Shown here in pieces: positions 50,175 through 61,990 of a stretch of 64,000 bases of DNA. The translations under genes and the position numbers were made by a program. The notes under the pieces were generated by a model that was not told where the DNA came from, did no database searches, and saw only the letters and a program-made list of their open reading frames with translations. How positions within the stretch are numbered: the first letter of the stretch is position 1; the number at the start of each line of letters is the position of its first letter. The stretch comes from Tolypeutes matacus (taxonomy: Eukaryota > Chordata > Mammalia > Cingulata > Chlamyphoridae): assembly GCA_026826555.1 (NCBI GenBank), contig JAKSZT010053837.1, positions 2,545,687 through 2,609,686 of the forward strand, written 5' to 3'.

Positions 50175-51712
50175 CCCTCTTTTCTCTTAATTCATTCTAT
50201 TGCTAGAATCCTACCACCCCTTATGGCCCTCACTGTGGGGAAAGGGGACTGAAGACCATTCTCCCTTCTTCATGGTGACCATGCCCCACTGTTTTGGGTT
50301 TCCAAGGGAAGAGAGGAGAGATGAAGGCAGAGGGAGGCACTGGGAGGAGAGGCAGAAGAAGGCTCCTGTGTCATTTGCTCTGTCTCAGAAGTGAGGGACT
50401 ACATGGAAATCTTTGTCTTCTGCAGTCTACCCTCAGCCTGACTTTCCAGCTACCCAGATGCACACCCCTCCACGTAACCTCCCTTGGAAAAGACACTGTT
50501 GACCAGCTAACCCAAAGCCATTCTCAACAGCATTTTCCCTGCTGTTCCCTGCTATAGAGGCTGGGAAGCCAAACACACACTTGCCCATTTCCCTTGCAGC
50601 TGTGAAGGGCCCTGTGTGCCAGTTCTGGCCCATGAGATGTAGGTGATTTTGAAATCTGCTGGGGGAACTTTTGGGAAAGCTTTTGCTTCCTCATAAAATG
50701 GGAAAGACGTAGCTGGCACAGCGTTTTCCTCCTCCCATTTTTCCTGCCTTGAACCTGGATGAGATGGCAGGAGCTGTACCAGCTATCTTGAAATCATGAG
50801 GGAAAGAGTAAGACAAAGTGCAGAGATGTCAGCCTTGAGACATTGAACACCAGCCATTGTCTACCTCTGGATTTCTTGCTACATGGCGGAAAAAACCCAA
50901 CGTACTGGTTTAAGCTACTGAAGGTTCAGTTTTCTGTTACTCATAGCCTAAAATGCATTCCTAAATGGTATATCCCTGAGCTAGGCACTGGGAATATAAT
51001 GGAGAACAAAGCAGGTATCAAATTTAAAATCTAATGTGAGACAGGAAAAAAAGTAAACGAGAAAGCCCCATAATTACAAATGGTGATTTGTGCTATGAAG
51101 AAAAACCAAAATATAATGCTATGAAGGAGAACTAGAGGAGGGGCCCTACTTTACTGAGATAGAGGGGTCGCTGAAGGCGTCTCCAAGGAGGAGGGACTTG
51201 TGAGGGCCTGAAGGATAAGGAGATGCAGCCACCTGCAAAGGAGACATAACTGCTAGTGAAAGGGCCTACGACAAGAAAGAGTTCAGTGAGTTCAAGAGCT
51301 GGAAGTCCACTGTGGCTGGAGGATAGTGAGGGAGAGACGGGAATGAGAGGAAAATGGAGGAGTCAGAGACCAAATCACACAAGGCCTTGTAGGCCATGCA
51401 GTGGGGTGTGAATCTTCATTTAACTGCAAATCTTAATTTAAAAAGTATTAAAGCAAAGATCTCCCTGGATGTTGTGTAGAAAATGGACCAAAGGGAGGTG
51501 AGCATGGAAATGTGGAGGCCAGTTAGGGGGCTGCAGCAGGAGTTCAGGTAAGAATGATGGCTCCAGCAGAGATGGGGGATGTGGACAGACTCAGGATGCA
51601 GTTAGGACTTCCTGTATCAGTAGCACTTATTGATATACTTATTTGATTGACTCTCCCTGATGATCTCTTCCCTTCTGATTTTCTAACTTTTCTCCTATAT
51701 CACTGGCCATTT

Positions 51713-52032
51713 CTTTTTTTTTTTTTAATAGTATTCCCGCTCTACCCCCCATGGCTTCCTCATTTGTCTGCTCTCTGTGTCTGCTCATTGTCTGTTTGTT
51801 GTCTCTGCTCATTGTCTCTGCTAGTTGTGTCTGCTTGTTGTGTCTGTTCATCTTCTTTAGGAGGCACCAGGAATCGAACCCAGGACCTCTCATGTAGGAG
51901 GTGGGTGCCCAACCACTTGGGCCACATCTGCTCCCTGCTTGTTGTGTCTCCTCATTGCATCTGCTCAAACCGAACCTGGGACCTCCCATGTGTGAGGTAG
52001 GTGTCCAACTGCTTGAGCCACATCCGCTCCCT
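51713..52032 (-). repeat. Dimeric DAS-type SINE
   Basis: Two tRNA-like heads in minus orientation end near 51935 and 52031 ('cacatctgctccc', 'cacatccgctccc'), with B-box complements 'ggaatcgaaccc' (51871) and 'aaaccgaacctg' (51967). Between them and the tail is a TGTCTGCT-type simple repeat expansion. Confidence 0.85.
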
Positions 52033-53747
52033 TGATATTTCTTTTTGGTCATTATCAGGTTCTTTTCTTCTGCTCTTCTCATAAATATTGGGGTTCCTCT
52101 GAGTTCTGACCTACATTCTCTTCTCTTCTTATTCTATAGCCTTGCCTTGGGTGAGTTCGTAGTTCATCCACTCCATCTCCATATTGATGACATCCAAACA
52201 TATCTACAGCTACATTTATTTTTTTTAGCATCAGGCTCTGACACCCAACTGTCTGCTAGCCCCACCCGGGGGCTCCGCAGGCCTAAGTGCCCCCTTGAGG
52301 GCACTGTCCCCAATCCAGCACTTCTGTGCTCCCTCAGTGAGTGGCAGCCCCATCTACCCGCTTGCCCCCCAAATCCTGGGCATTGTACTAGACCCTTCTC
52401 CCTCATCTCCCTCACCTGTTACTCACCAGTGCTACTGATCCTCTTTTTCTCTCTCCAAGCTGTCCACTTCTCTCCATCCCCACCGTGACTCCCATTTAGC
52501 CATCATAGCTTTTCATTTAGAGTTTTGTGACTGGTTCCCCCAGCACCAATCACATCCCCTTCCAATCCATTTTCCACACTGAGGACAGAATTTTCTAACA
52601 CGATGATGTCATGTACCTGTTCAAGGGCCTTCTCTTCATTTTCACTGGGATAAACAAAAACTCCTTGACATGACCTAAGGTCCCTATGGCCACCCCTGTG
52701 GCTATACTTTTGCCTTGGCCCTGAGTTTAGTGTGTGAGCCTGTGGGACCCTCAGGCTCTTCATCTGTGCATGAGATTATTAATAGCACCTCCCCCACAGA
52801 GTCTGTGTGGAGTGGGTGATGCACATAAGGCACCCAGCATGGTTCCTGACACATAACCAAGGCTCAGTAGGTGGCAGTTTTTAACCACTGATCCTTGGAA
52901 ATGGCTCATGCCCCAGATGAGACTGCTGTTCTGAAAGGCCTCCAGCAAAGGTGATTACATAGCTCTCATTCATCTTTTTGGTGAGCCTCACTTTATACTC
53001 AACAAGAACCCCTCATGCTGAGGATTAAAGCCCAGTTTTGTTTCTTCCTTAGTGAGCATCCACACAAAGCCCCACTGCTCGGGTGGTGACTTGAGGAGGG
53101 GTACTGGTGGGTGCCGAGGGCGGTTTCCCACGGAGACCCTTTTCAGCCATCCCAGGTAGGGCTACGGACTGGCCTGGGCCCTGGTGAGCACTTTGGGAAT
53201 TGGGGCGCCCTCCACTCTTTTCCTGGGACCCACCAGGCTCCTCCATCCCCACTCGTCCCCACGGTTCGGCTCAGCTATCTTCCCACATCCCGCTCACAGC
53301 CTCACATCCCCCTACCCTTTCTCCACAGGCCAAACTGCAGATGGGTTCTTTGATTTCTTCCATTAAAGAAACTGGGCTGCAGTCTTTCCTAATCGCTGAA
53401 TAAATCCTTCTGGCAAATCTCTCATGTCCATGGTGGTCTGTGTGAGAACTTTCTCCTCAGTTTGCTCTTGCAGCTCCTGGAACCCTTCATGGACTGAAGC
53501 TGCAAACACCATCCTTAACTTATAACTGTGGAATCACTACACAGCAGTCGCGGCAGAATGTCTAGATTCAGGGGCGCTCGAGCATGTGACGCACGTCCGC
53601 CTGTCCTGGGATCTGTGGGTTTGTACTTCTGAAGGGCTCTGGAGCACCCAGTGTAGGCTTCCTGCTACCGCAACCACCACCAGCACTCCCGACTGTATTA
53701 GCTATAAGCCTTTAGAACTTGGAAATAATCATACTTAAGATTTGTCC

Positions 53748-53970
53748 AGGGGAGCCGATGTGGCTCAGTGGTTGAGCGCCAGCTTCCCTCATGGGAGGTC
53801 CCGGGTTTGGTTCCTGGTGCCTCCTAAAAAAAAACAAACAAAGAACAAGCAAAACAAACAAAAAAACAACAACTTAGGGGAGCCGATGTGGCTCAGTGGT
53901 TCAGGGCCAGCCGGGTTCAAACCTCAGCCCCCGGTACCTAAAAAAGAAAAAAAGAAAAAAGAAATTGTCT
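53748..53970 (+). repeat. Two tandem DAS-type SINE units next to the HEBP1 3' end
   Basis: Unit 1 at about 53748-53876 and unit 2 at about 53877-53970, both starting 'ggggagccgatgtggctcag', each with an A/C- or A/G-rich tail. Unit 2 is shortened. They begin about 20 bases beyond the HEBP1 poly(A) signal. Confidence 0.88.
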
Positions 53971-54329
53971 GCTTTTAAAGTCAAAGATCTTTATTATCAG
54001 CCTCTTTTTAGACAAAGCTCTTATAAGAATCACAGATGAAAATGACACACAAATAACATTTTCCCCCTTAATAACAAAAAACAAATTCAAGACTTTAAAA
54101 AATCAGATTTTAGTGACCCAGAGGGCTGGGAAAACGCTGTTGGGGTTTTCTGGGTTCGTCACAGAATTTCCTAAATCAATCAAAAGGACGCTGCCTCGCT
54201 TGCCACAGGATCCCCCGGGGGGAAAGAGCTCGGACGCGGGGTCCCAGGCTTATTTCAGAGCCTGGCAGTGACGGGCGCTGAGCGAGGCTGGTGGCGCTGG
54301 GGCCCGCGGCGGTGCTGGCTCAGCCTCAC
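53970..54329 (-). other. HEBP1: HEBP1 3'UTR
   Basis: Unique sequence between the stop codon and the inferred cleavage site; the SINE pair adjoins its end. Boundaries at the low-coordinate end are inferred from the poly(A) signal. Confidence 0.7.
53990..53995 (-). terminator. HEBP1: HEBP1 poly(A) signal AATAAA
   Basis: Minus-strand AATAAA 335 bases past the HEBP1 stop codon. The expected cleavage site, 10-30 bases on, falls at about 53965-53980, giving a 3'UTR of about 350 bases, consistent with the short HEBP1 mRNA. Confidence 0.75.
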
Positions 54330-54501
54330 TCACGTCTTCACCAGCCAGACCTCGTTGCGGCGCCCGTAGGGCTTCATGGGAGGGTCGTAGCCGGCGCAGA
54401 AGTACATGTCGCTCCGACAGGCGGCTGCGCCCTGCAGGGCCGAGCGCAGCTGGGCGGCTTGGGCGACGTAGTCCACTTCCTTGGCATAACCACCAAACTG
54501 C
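54330..54501 (-). CDS. HEBP1: HEBP1 (heme-binding protein 1), terminal coding exon only
   Basis: Minus-strand exon after acceptor 'tctcctcag'. Its first G completes a split codon, then 56 residues from [14 protein letters not shown] through [17 protein letters not shown] to NEVWLVKT and TGA at 54332-54330. HEBP1 is a cytosolic 22-kDa SOUL-family protein that binds heme and other tetrapyrroles; its N-terminus yields the F2L chemoattractant peptide. The exon matches the human C-terminal region closely. The earlier exons (about two thirds of the 189-aa protein) are not in the window up to 64000, so the gene is partial here. Gene order and strand relative to GPRC5D match human. Confidence 0.95.
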
Positions 54502-54567
54502 CTGAGGAGACACCACAAGGGGCTGGTGAGGAAAGGGGCTACGCAGAGAGGGGGGATCTTTATTTTT

Positions 54568-54676
54568 TTATTTTTATTTATTTTTTTTTATTTTACCGGG
54601 AGGTCCCGGGGATCGAACCCAGGTCCCTCCATATGGCAGACGGACGCCCAACCATTTGAGCCACATCCGCCCCCCG
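54568..54676 (-). repeat. DAS-type SINE monomer
   Basis: Head complement 'cacatccgcccccc' at 54662-54675, B-box complement 'ggatcgaaccc' near 54610. T-rich tail at 54568-54592 on the plus strand. Confidence 0.85.
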
Positions 54677-54688
54677 TATCTTTATTTT

Positions 54689-54883
54689 ATTTTATTTTTA
54701 TTTTTTTTTTAAGATTTTATTTATTTATTCATTTATCCCCCCCTTGCTGCCTGTGCCCGCTGGGTCAGCCAACCACGCCATGTGGGCGGGCCTGCCCTCA
54801 CCAGGAGGCCCCGGGAACCGAACCCGGGGCCCCCCACACGGCAAACGGGAGCCCCACTGATTGAGCCACAGCTGCTTCCCATC
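54689..54883 (-). repeat. Short DAS-type SINE with target duplication
   Basis: Flanked by GTATCTTTATTTT at 54676-54688 and 54884-54896. B-box complement 'ggaaccgaaccc' intact. Its target site overlaps the edge of the preceding SINE, so it may be the later insertion. Confidence 0.85.
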
Positions 54884-57800
54884 GTATCTTTATTTTTGCA
54901 GCAACAGCCACAGCCCGCTTGTTAGGGCAGCGTGGTAGAGTAGTGAGCCTGTGGATTCACCACCTCGCAGGGGGACGGTCTGGCCAATGTGACACCTGGC
55001 CTGAGCCTGTTTCCTCCCCTGCAAAAACGGGATATGGGCTCTTTTCCTCTAAGGACACTATGAGCGTTACATGCAAGCAGATGTGAAGAGCTCTAGTGCA
55101 GGGCCATTCGCTAAATGGGAGCTTCCCTTTCCTTCCTGAAACTTCCTAAAGAAATGATACCCTGCTAACCCAACCGTCCCTTTTCTCCAGCTGCTCCTCT
55201 TCCCTACCTCTCCGTCCTCGCCAGCTGGGCAAGGAGGGACCGCAGGGGATTAGGCTGGAGCTGCAGCTGAGTTTAAAAGCTAAGGTTTCTCCCAGAGCAC
55301 ATCACAGCAGTGACACGTGGCTGCTTCCTTAAGAAACAGCTACCAGGGGCAGGGGCCCCAGCGCCTTGGGAAAGGCCTCTATGCCAGCTGTAGGCATGCT
55401 CCCAGTGGAGAAATCACTTCTACTCCATCCCTTCTGTTTGAATCACCAGAGCCTTCTTTTTTCTAGTAAGTGAAGAGACTCTGCCTAAATCAGGTTTTTC
55501 TCTTGATGGCAGAAGATGGGGATTAGAGAAGCAAGAAAGCCTTTCTTTTTGAGACTCTGTCTCCCTTATGTCATCTGCCTAGGCTCCAAAATGCACCCCG
55601 AGGCCTACCCTAATACACAACTCCAAACCTGGGGTGCACTAGGATCTTCATGGAGTCAAATACATCCCCATTTCTAATGAGCTTTATGACTCAAAAGTCC
55701 GAATTTGCACAAGACCAATTTGAGGCCAAATGCATTATTTTTGGTTGGGTTTCTCTGAATCATGCTTGGCTCTTTTTAAGTGGTTAGTCATGTGCTGCCA
55801 GCTTTCAGCACGCTGATTACAGGGTTACTGTTGTGAAAACACCCAGGATTTCATTCTTAAGGGACTTGCCTGTCCTTATGTCTAGACAACAGCTACCGAA
55901 CATGGACAAAGCTGAGACCAATTTGGAGCAGAGGAAGCTCACTTCTTCAATCTACTGAAGAAACCCTGTAAGGCAGATGAACAAAGTTGAGCTCTAGCTT
56001 CACTGAGGCTCAAACGAGAGGAAACCGGATTAGTAGGAGATGAACATTAAGGAAGGATTTTTCTGGCAATAAAAGCCTTTAACACACTGCAATTATCTAC
56101 CAGAAACTTCTCAGACTGAAAGCTGCCTGGATGCTGGACGTGGAAGTGGGTGCTGGGTGCTATCTACAGCCCTTCCAATGCTTTGACGCTAACTGTTGTC
56201 TGTGAAAATGGATGGTGTTGACGCCTTCCTTTACTAGTTTAGGAAAGGACCAGAAGAATGGTTTTCAAATGCATGCACTCATCAGCTGGAGGCAAAATGC
56301 TAGTGGGTGTGCTCAGACTCGAGCTCGGCCACTTTTACTCATGGTCTTGGGCAAGCTCTCTAATTCCTTTCAGCTTCAGGTCCTTCATCTGTTAAGCAGA
56401 GCTGATGGCATCAATAGCAGTAGGCATGGGAAAGATCAAAGGAGAAAAGGAGGTGCCCAACTTGGATAGACTGTATGGTATGTGAATATATCTCAATAAA
56501 ACTGCTTTTTAAAAAAACAAAAAAGGCAGTGCCCAGGGCTCAGCCCAGCTCCTGCTGTGCAGTAAACTCACAGGCAGTAGCTATTATTGTCCTTTTGCAA
56601 TTCATTCAGAACAGACTTGCAATTCCTTGACTACACAGGTGAGAAACATGGTGCTAATCTAAAGGAATATCATGAAACCAGGAAGAGAGTCTAATAATAA
56701 AGAACCCGCTCAATGAACAATTCTCACTTTCTCAATTAGGCTTAATCTCAAAAAACCTATTGAAATAGTGAAACCTGACCACCACCCCACTCTACAACCC
56801 CCATCCCCAATTTTCTGCCTTGGGATTTCTTTTTGTTTTTAAACAACACTTACCACCTTGTAACCTACTAAATAATTTACTTGTGTTCACTGCTTATGGT
56901 CGTATCTCCTGCTGGAATATAAGCTCCACAAGCTTATATTTTTATTATAAATATTTTCTATATTTCTTTGTCACTTTTTGTCCACTGATGTAGCCCGAGC
57001 TCCTAACACAGTGCCTGACTCTATGGAGCCCCTTGGATAAATGGCAAGTCTGAGATAAACAATAAAAGTTACTGTCTTCAGGATGATGGACCTAATGATA
57101 GCACTTAGACCTACCCGTGAGTTAAGTATTTAAATACGTCTATTTACCCCCATCTCGCTCACTCACTCACATAATAAACACCTGAGAACACACTAAGGGG
57201 CCAGTGGGGATTAAAACAGGAAAAGTGGATCGACTGCAGCCAGATTGGGAAGGGCGCCAAGGAGTCTGAACCTGACCCTAGATGCAAAGGGAACTTAGAG
57301 TGGGTTTTAAAGTATGGGATCCACATGCTGGGACTGTTTTAGAAAGAGCCCACTGGTGGCAGTGGGGGGCCTCAGGAGCGGGCAGGTGGGAATGTGGGGT
57401 CGCTGGAGGCCGGGGACACCCAAGAACAAGATGATGAGCCTGGACTAGGGCAGGTTTGAGAAGTGATGGGAGGTGGAGAGGAGGTGAGAGAGGCAGAGGA
57501 ACGAGGATTCTCCACGGCTTCCAGGTAAGCCTCTGGGGTGGGAGCTGGAGAGCCCCCAGACTGCAGGGCCCCCTGGAAAGGAGGGGAGGGAAGAGTTCAC
57601 CACTTGACTTGGGGTATGTTGTATTCAGGTGCCTCCACGTGCACTCCTGCACTCTCAGAGGACTTTCACCTGCACCGTGAAAGAACGGGAATCAGAGCGA
57701 TTTGGGACAGAGGAGCGTGGAGCGACAGAAATCTGGGACTGGCTATTATCATGGGAAGGAGTGAGAAGAGGCGGAGATGCTGAGCAAAGGTTGCTCCTGG

Positions 57801-58794
57801 GAATATTAACACTTAAGCCGTTGGAGGAGCTGGACTCAGCCAAGGACACTGACAAGCAGTTGTCAGAGAAGAAGGCAGTGCGGCAGAGGCCAGTGTGGTA
57901 CTCGGCAATCACTGGGAGAGGCTTCTCTTCACTATGTTTATTCCCAGGCTGACAGATGCTTGTAATGAGGATACAGATTTCCCTACTGCATCATCATGGA
58001 AGCACCCTACTAGGAGAGCAAATCAGGGACCCCTGTGAAAACAGACACGCGGTCTCCTGACTGCTGCCTAACCCTGCACCCTGTGCCCAATCACAGAATC
58101 CCACGAGGCATGCAGCCCTGGAGTTAGGAGGAAGCCCAGCTCAGCCTGGCTCAGCCTGTGTTCACAGACCTGCTGCCGCGTCCCTGCCGGCCTCAGCTTC
58201 CAATCTGTGCATCGAGAATGACGACGTAGTGCCCACAGCTCTCCCAATTCAGGAGCGTGCCTGGGTGTGAATTCAGTAGTGCTTGTAAAGTGCTTTGAGC
58301 TCCTTAGGGGAAATAAACACGAAGTCTATACATTATTTTGGTAAGCCTGTTAACAGGTCTATGAATCAACATCTTCAAAGAAGCTCTCCTCTGGGGCACT
58401 GTTTTACCTCCCCAAATGTCAGAGCCCAGCACTGGGTAAAAAGAATTTGGTTACCATGGGAACGGAGGAATGGCACACGTGGCCTGGATTCCAGAAACAC
58501 AAAGGGAGCTGTCTAAGAGGAATGGGAAGGGTCAGAAAGGCCCAGAGGGTGATGCTGGCATCAGCGAGGAGGGCTAACAGAGGGAGACGTTTGGCCCAAG
58601 GAGACAAAAAATCAGTCTCTCAGGGATGGCTGGTGCAGGCAGATACTGGCGAAGGAAGAAAAGGGGGAAGACTCTGAGACTGGCCATCCTACTCTGTCTA
58701 CAATTTTAACATAAACAAGTCAACACAAACTCGTGGAGAGTCTGTATGCACGCAGCATTGTGCCAGGCACAAGACGTGTAAGACTCCATACATA

Positions 58795-59040
58795 TGTTAC
58801 TAGAAAAAAATAAGCAGCCCACAGGACTGAACAATTTAACAGTGACACCTACTGTAAACTATGGACCAGAGTTAAGAGTACAATTATAGTAACATTCTTT
58901 TAGCACCTGTAACAAAAGTGTCATACTAACACAAAGAGTTAAAAATGGGAAGGGGGGGGTATGATAACTGTATTTTCTGCATGATTTTTCTATAAACTTA
59001 CAACTTCCCTAATTGAAAGACTATATAAAAAGTTGGAAAA
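58795..59040 (+). repeat. L1 3'-end fragment
   Basis: Sense-strand L1 tail: 'actgtaaactatggaccaga', 'tgtaacaaaagtgtcatact', and a G-run at 58953-58960. Complement of the fragment at 14465-14760. Confidence 0.65.
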
Positions 59041-60699
59041 AGTATAAGACTAGGAGCTGACAATGTCACTTAAACAGGGAAAGGGGCTTAACTAAGGAAA
59101 TAGATAAAATAAAGGGGTTTAAATAAATAAATCCAATCAGCTGGAACTGTGCTTAATGAGTTGAAGATCATTAAACACAAAGCACCAAGTTAGACACCAC
59201 AAGAGCTAAAATAAAAGATATCTTTCTACCCTTGGGAGATATAAATGTAGTGGTCAGGACAGAAATATACATAAAGATTATTTAGGGCAGAGTGAGACAC
59301 TGGAATGGAGGTACAAGGTCAAAACAGAGTGCTGGGGGAGCAGAGACTAGAGAGACTGATTCTGATTTAGAACATGAAGGGAAGGCATAATGGAGGACAT
59401 ATTAAGCAATTTATTGAGTGTATCTTCTCGATGCTGAGGGTAAAGCTGTGAAGGGCATGATGAAAATCCCCGTCCTCTGGAGCTTCCAACAGGCAGAAAC
59501 CGGCAAGGAGGGTAGAGGGGCCGGCCAAGCTGAGTAAAGGTATGGAAGTAAAGTCGGGTCCTCGGGGATGGGTGGGATGTGGGGCGCTCTGAGATGGGGT
59601 GGGCACTGGAGAGGGGCTGTGCCCTGGAGGGCAGCACGTGCCACAATCAGGCATCTGACAGGGCTTTACAGCCTCCTGGAACATGCAGGAACCCACAGTT
59701 TACTCCTTTCCTCGTGGGAACGGAGTTTTTTGTTGCTAGCTTGGGCTCTGGTCCAAGCTCTGACGTGTGCCGAGGTCAGGGGCAGACCAAGGACCACCAG
59801 AGCCGAGCAGCCTCCCTTGAGGTTCAGGTTCCGAGTGGGAGGAGGGGATGCCATCATTCCTGTGCTTTAGAGCTGGTGGTGAGAAAAAGCCAATGCAGAA
59901 GAGGCAGAGGGTGCAGGACTAGAAAGCGATTGGGAGGCCACAGCAGTGGCTCAAGTAGGAGGAGATGAAGAGCTGTGGCAGTGTGGCAGGTAGGAGGTGC
60001 CCAGGGCTTGGCCACTGAGATGAGGGGAGAAGGAGTCAGGATAACGTTCGAATGGGGTGACAGGAGGATGGAGGGGACCTGCAGTGAGAGAACACAGAAG
60101 GAGATCAGATTTGGGAGGAAATCTGAGTTGATATGGGAGATACCTGAGGAGGTTTCCATGGTGATGCCTCCTGAGGAGCTGGAAAGGGGGCTGGTGCTTG
60201 GGAGAAGAGGAAGCACAAGATGTGCTGATCTGGGAACCAGCCACATAGAAACGGTGACCGAAGCCCCTTCCAAGCAAACGCTTGTAAAAGCCTGCTGGGG
60301 CAGGCGACTGACAGAGCAGGAGCCTTGTGGGGATGTGATTAATTAGGTTAATTAGGTTTTAGATGCAGAAACTCATCATTGGTAGGGCTTTGGGAGGAGA
60401 GGTGGCTTCCACACTAGAGACAGTCAATAAACGTTTGCCAAACGGAACCAAACTTCCCAGCGAACACAAACATTGTACTGCCTATGCATCCCACGCCTAT
60501 CAGACGGTGCTGGGGTTCCTCCTGGGGGAAGGACTTCGCTATCTCGTCACCTGCCCATTTTACTGTCACACAGCTTGTGCCAGAATATTTTTATTTTTGA
60601 GTTGAAATCTGCCTCCCTATCATTTCAATCCACAGAAGCCAGTTCCTGTTTCTGGAACAACACAGTCCTCAAATGTCTTGAGGCATTTGTTTTTTCTGT

Positions 60700-60825
60700 C
60701 TGTTTCTCTCACTTTAAAGGGCAGGAGCTTTGCCGCTGCTTTTCTGTATCTTCAGCACCTAGAGCAGTTCCTAGTACAGTCAATGAACAATAAAAAAAAT
60801 GTATGAACGAATGAGTAAATGGCCT
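60700..60825 (+). repeat. L2 3' tail
   Basis: 'gggcaggagctttgccgctg', 'cagcacctagagcagttcct' and 'cgaatgagtaaatg', matching the usual L2 end. Confidence 0.6.
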
Positions 60826-61744
60826 TGACTTAGCCCCCACACTGAGCCTCACGGGAAGAAAGAACATTCAAAGGAACAGGTTGGAGAGTTCCTGACAGGA
60901 GGGTGATGGCTGAGCTATGAGACGGGACCAAGGTCTTCAAGGGAGAGCACAGAAAAGTGAAGTGCAAGGCTTGCATTCATGCAGCCATCTGCCACCTTCT
61001 TACTGGGCATTATTAGCCTCAGCCAAAGGCCCTGCCCCCAGGAAGCTCACATTCTAGTGAGGAAGAGGACAATACATGAATGAATCGATACATAATGCAG
61101 GAGATGACACTTGGTCCAAGGGAAAATAAAGCAGGTAAGGGGACAGGAAAGGACTGGTGCGACTTTTGGTAGAATGGTCAGGCAAGGCACCTCTGAGACG
61201 ACCTTTGAATGGGGACCCACATGGAAATGAGGAGCAAATCAAGTGGGTGCTGAGCGAGCTGAGCCTCCAGGCAAAGTGGTACCAAGTCAACCCTCAGCCT
61301 GGTGTCCTATAATGAACCTGTTATGACAGACGAGTGCTGGGATTATCTCGGAACTTGGGCCAATGCTGGTGTGTAGGTTTCCTAACCTGCAATATGGGAA
61401 CACCCCAGGGACTTAAATTTCTCTTCCTCTAGGCCAAACTTCTGAAGCTGCTAGTGGCCTCTGTCAGTACGTGGTCATCTAGAGAGAGAAATGACACCTG
61501 CAATCCCAGGTGCCTTTCATCCACACAACCTCCTTGGACTTCTTGGGAATATGTACACATTCATTATTTAAGTCCCATTTTATGGGTGAGGAAACTGAGG
61601 CTCAGAAAGCTTAAACAACTTGCTCAAAGTTACACAGCTTATAACGACTACAGTTGAAATGTGAACCCATGTGCACCTGTAGTAACTTGATTTTTTTGTT
61701 GTTAATTCTGTTAAAACTTGATACAATTCTTGGAGGGAGGTGAA

Positions 61745-61990
61745 GTCAAAAAGAGGTGAAAAGCTCATATTTACTGAGTGTTTACCTCATGTCTAGCAAT
61801 GTAGAGGCAGTCTACAGATATGACCATATTTCATCCTCACACTCCTATGAGGTAGGTACTCTTATATCTTACAGATGAAGAAACTGAGGCACAGAGAGTT
61901 TCCATAACAAGCAAAACTTCCTAAGGCCTTTAAGTGGTAGAGCTGGGACTGGAGCACAAGTCGGCCTGACTAGGAAGCCCTTGCTTTTTC
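61745..61990 (+). repeat. MIR element
   Basis: Near-complete MIR: 'atttactgagtgtttacctc', 'tatgaggtaggtactcttat', 'gatgaagaaactgaggcaca', 'agtggtagagctgggactgg'. Another partial MIR is just upstream at about 61560-61660. Confidence 0.8.

Larger units (their letters stand above)
38150..53969. other. GPRC5D-HEBP1 intergenic region
   Basis: About 16 kb without a recognised gene. It contains the listed SINEs, L2, MIR and L1 ends. From about 40745 to 41130 there is an old repeat-like block ('catcaagaggtggagtctaa') whose class I cannot name. A GC-richer stretch at about 47150-47500 has long open frames on both strands that show no domain or codon pattern. Sequence at about 39150-42300 is very AT-rich. 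Confidence 0.6.

Noticed and set aside
51647..52488. Two long open frames on the plus strand
   Set aside because: The first is the complement of a SINE with CTG/TCT repeats. The second covers L2-like sequence and shows no domain.
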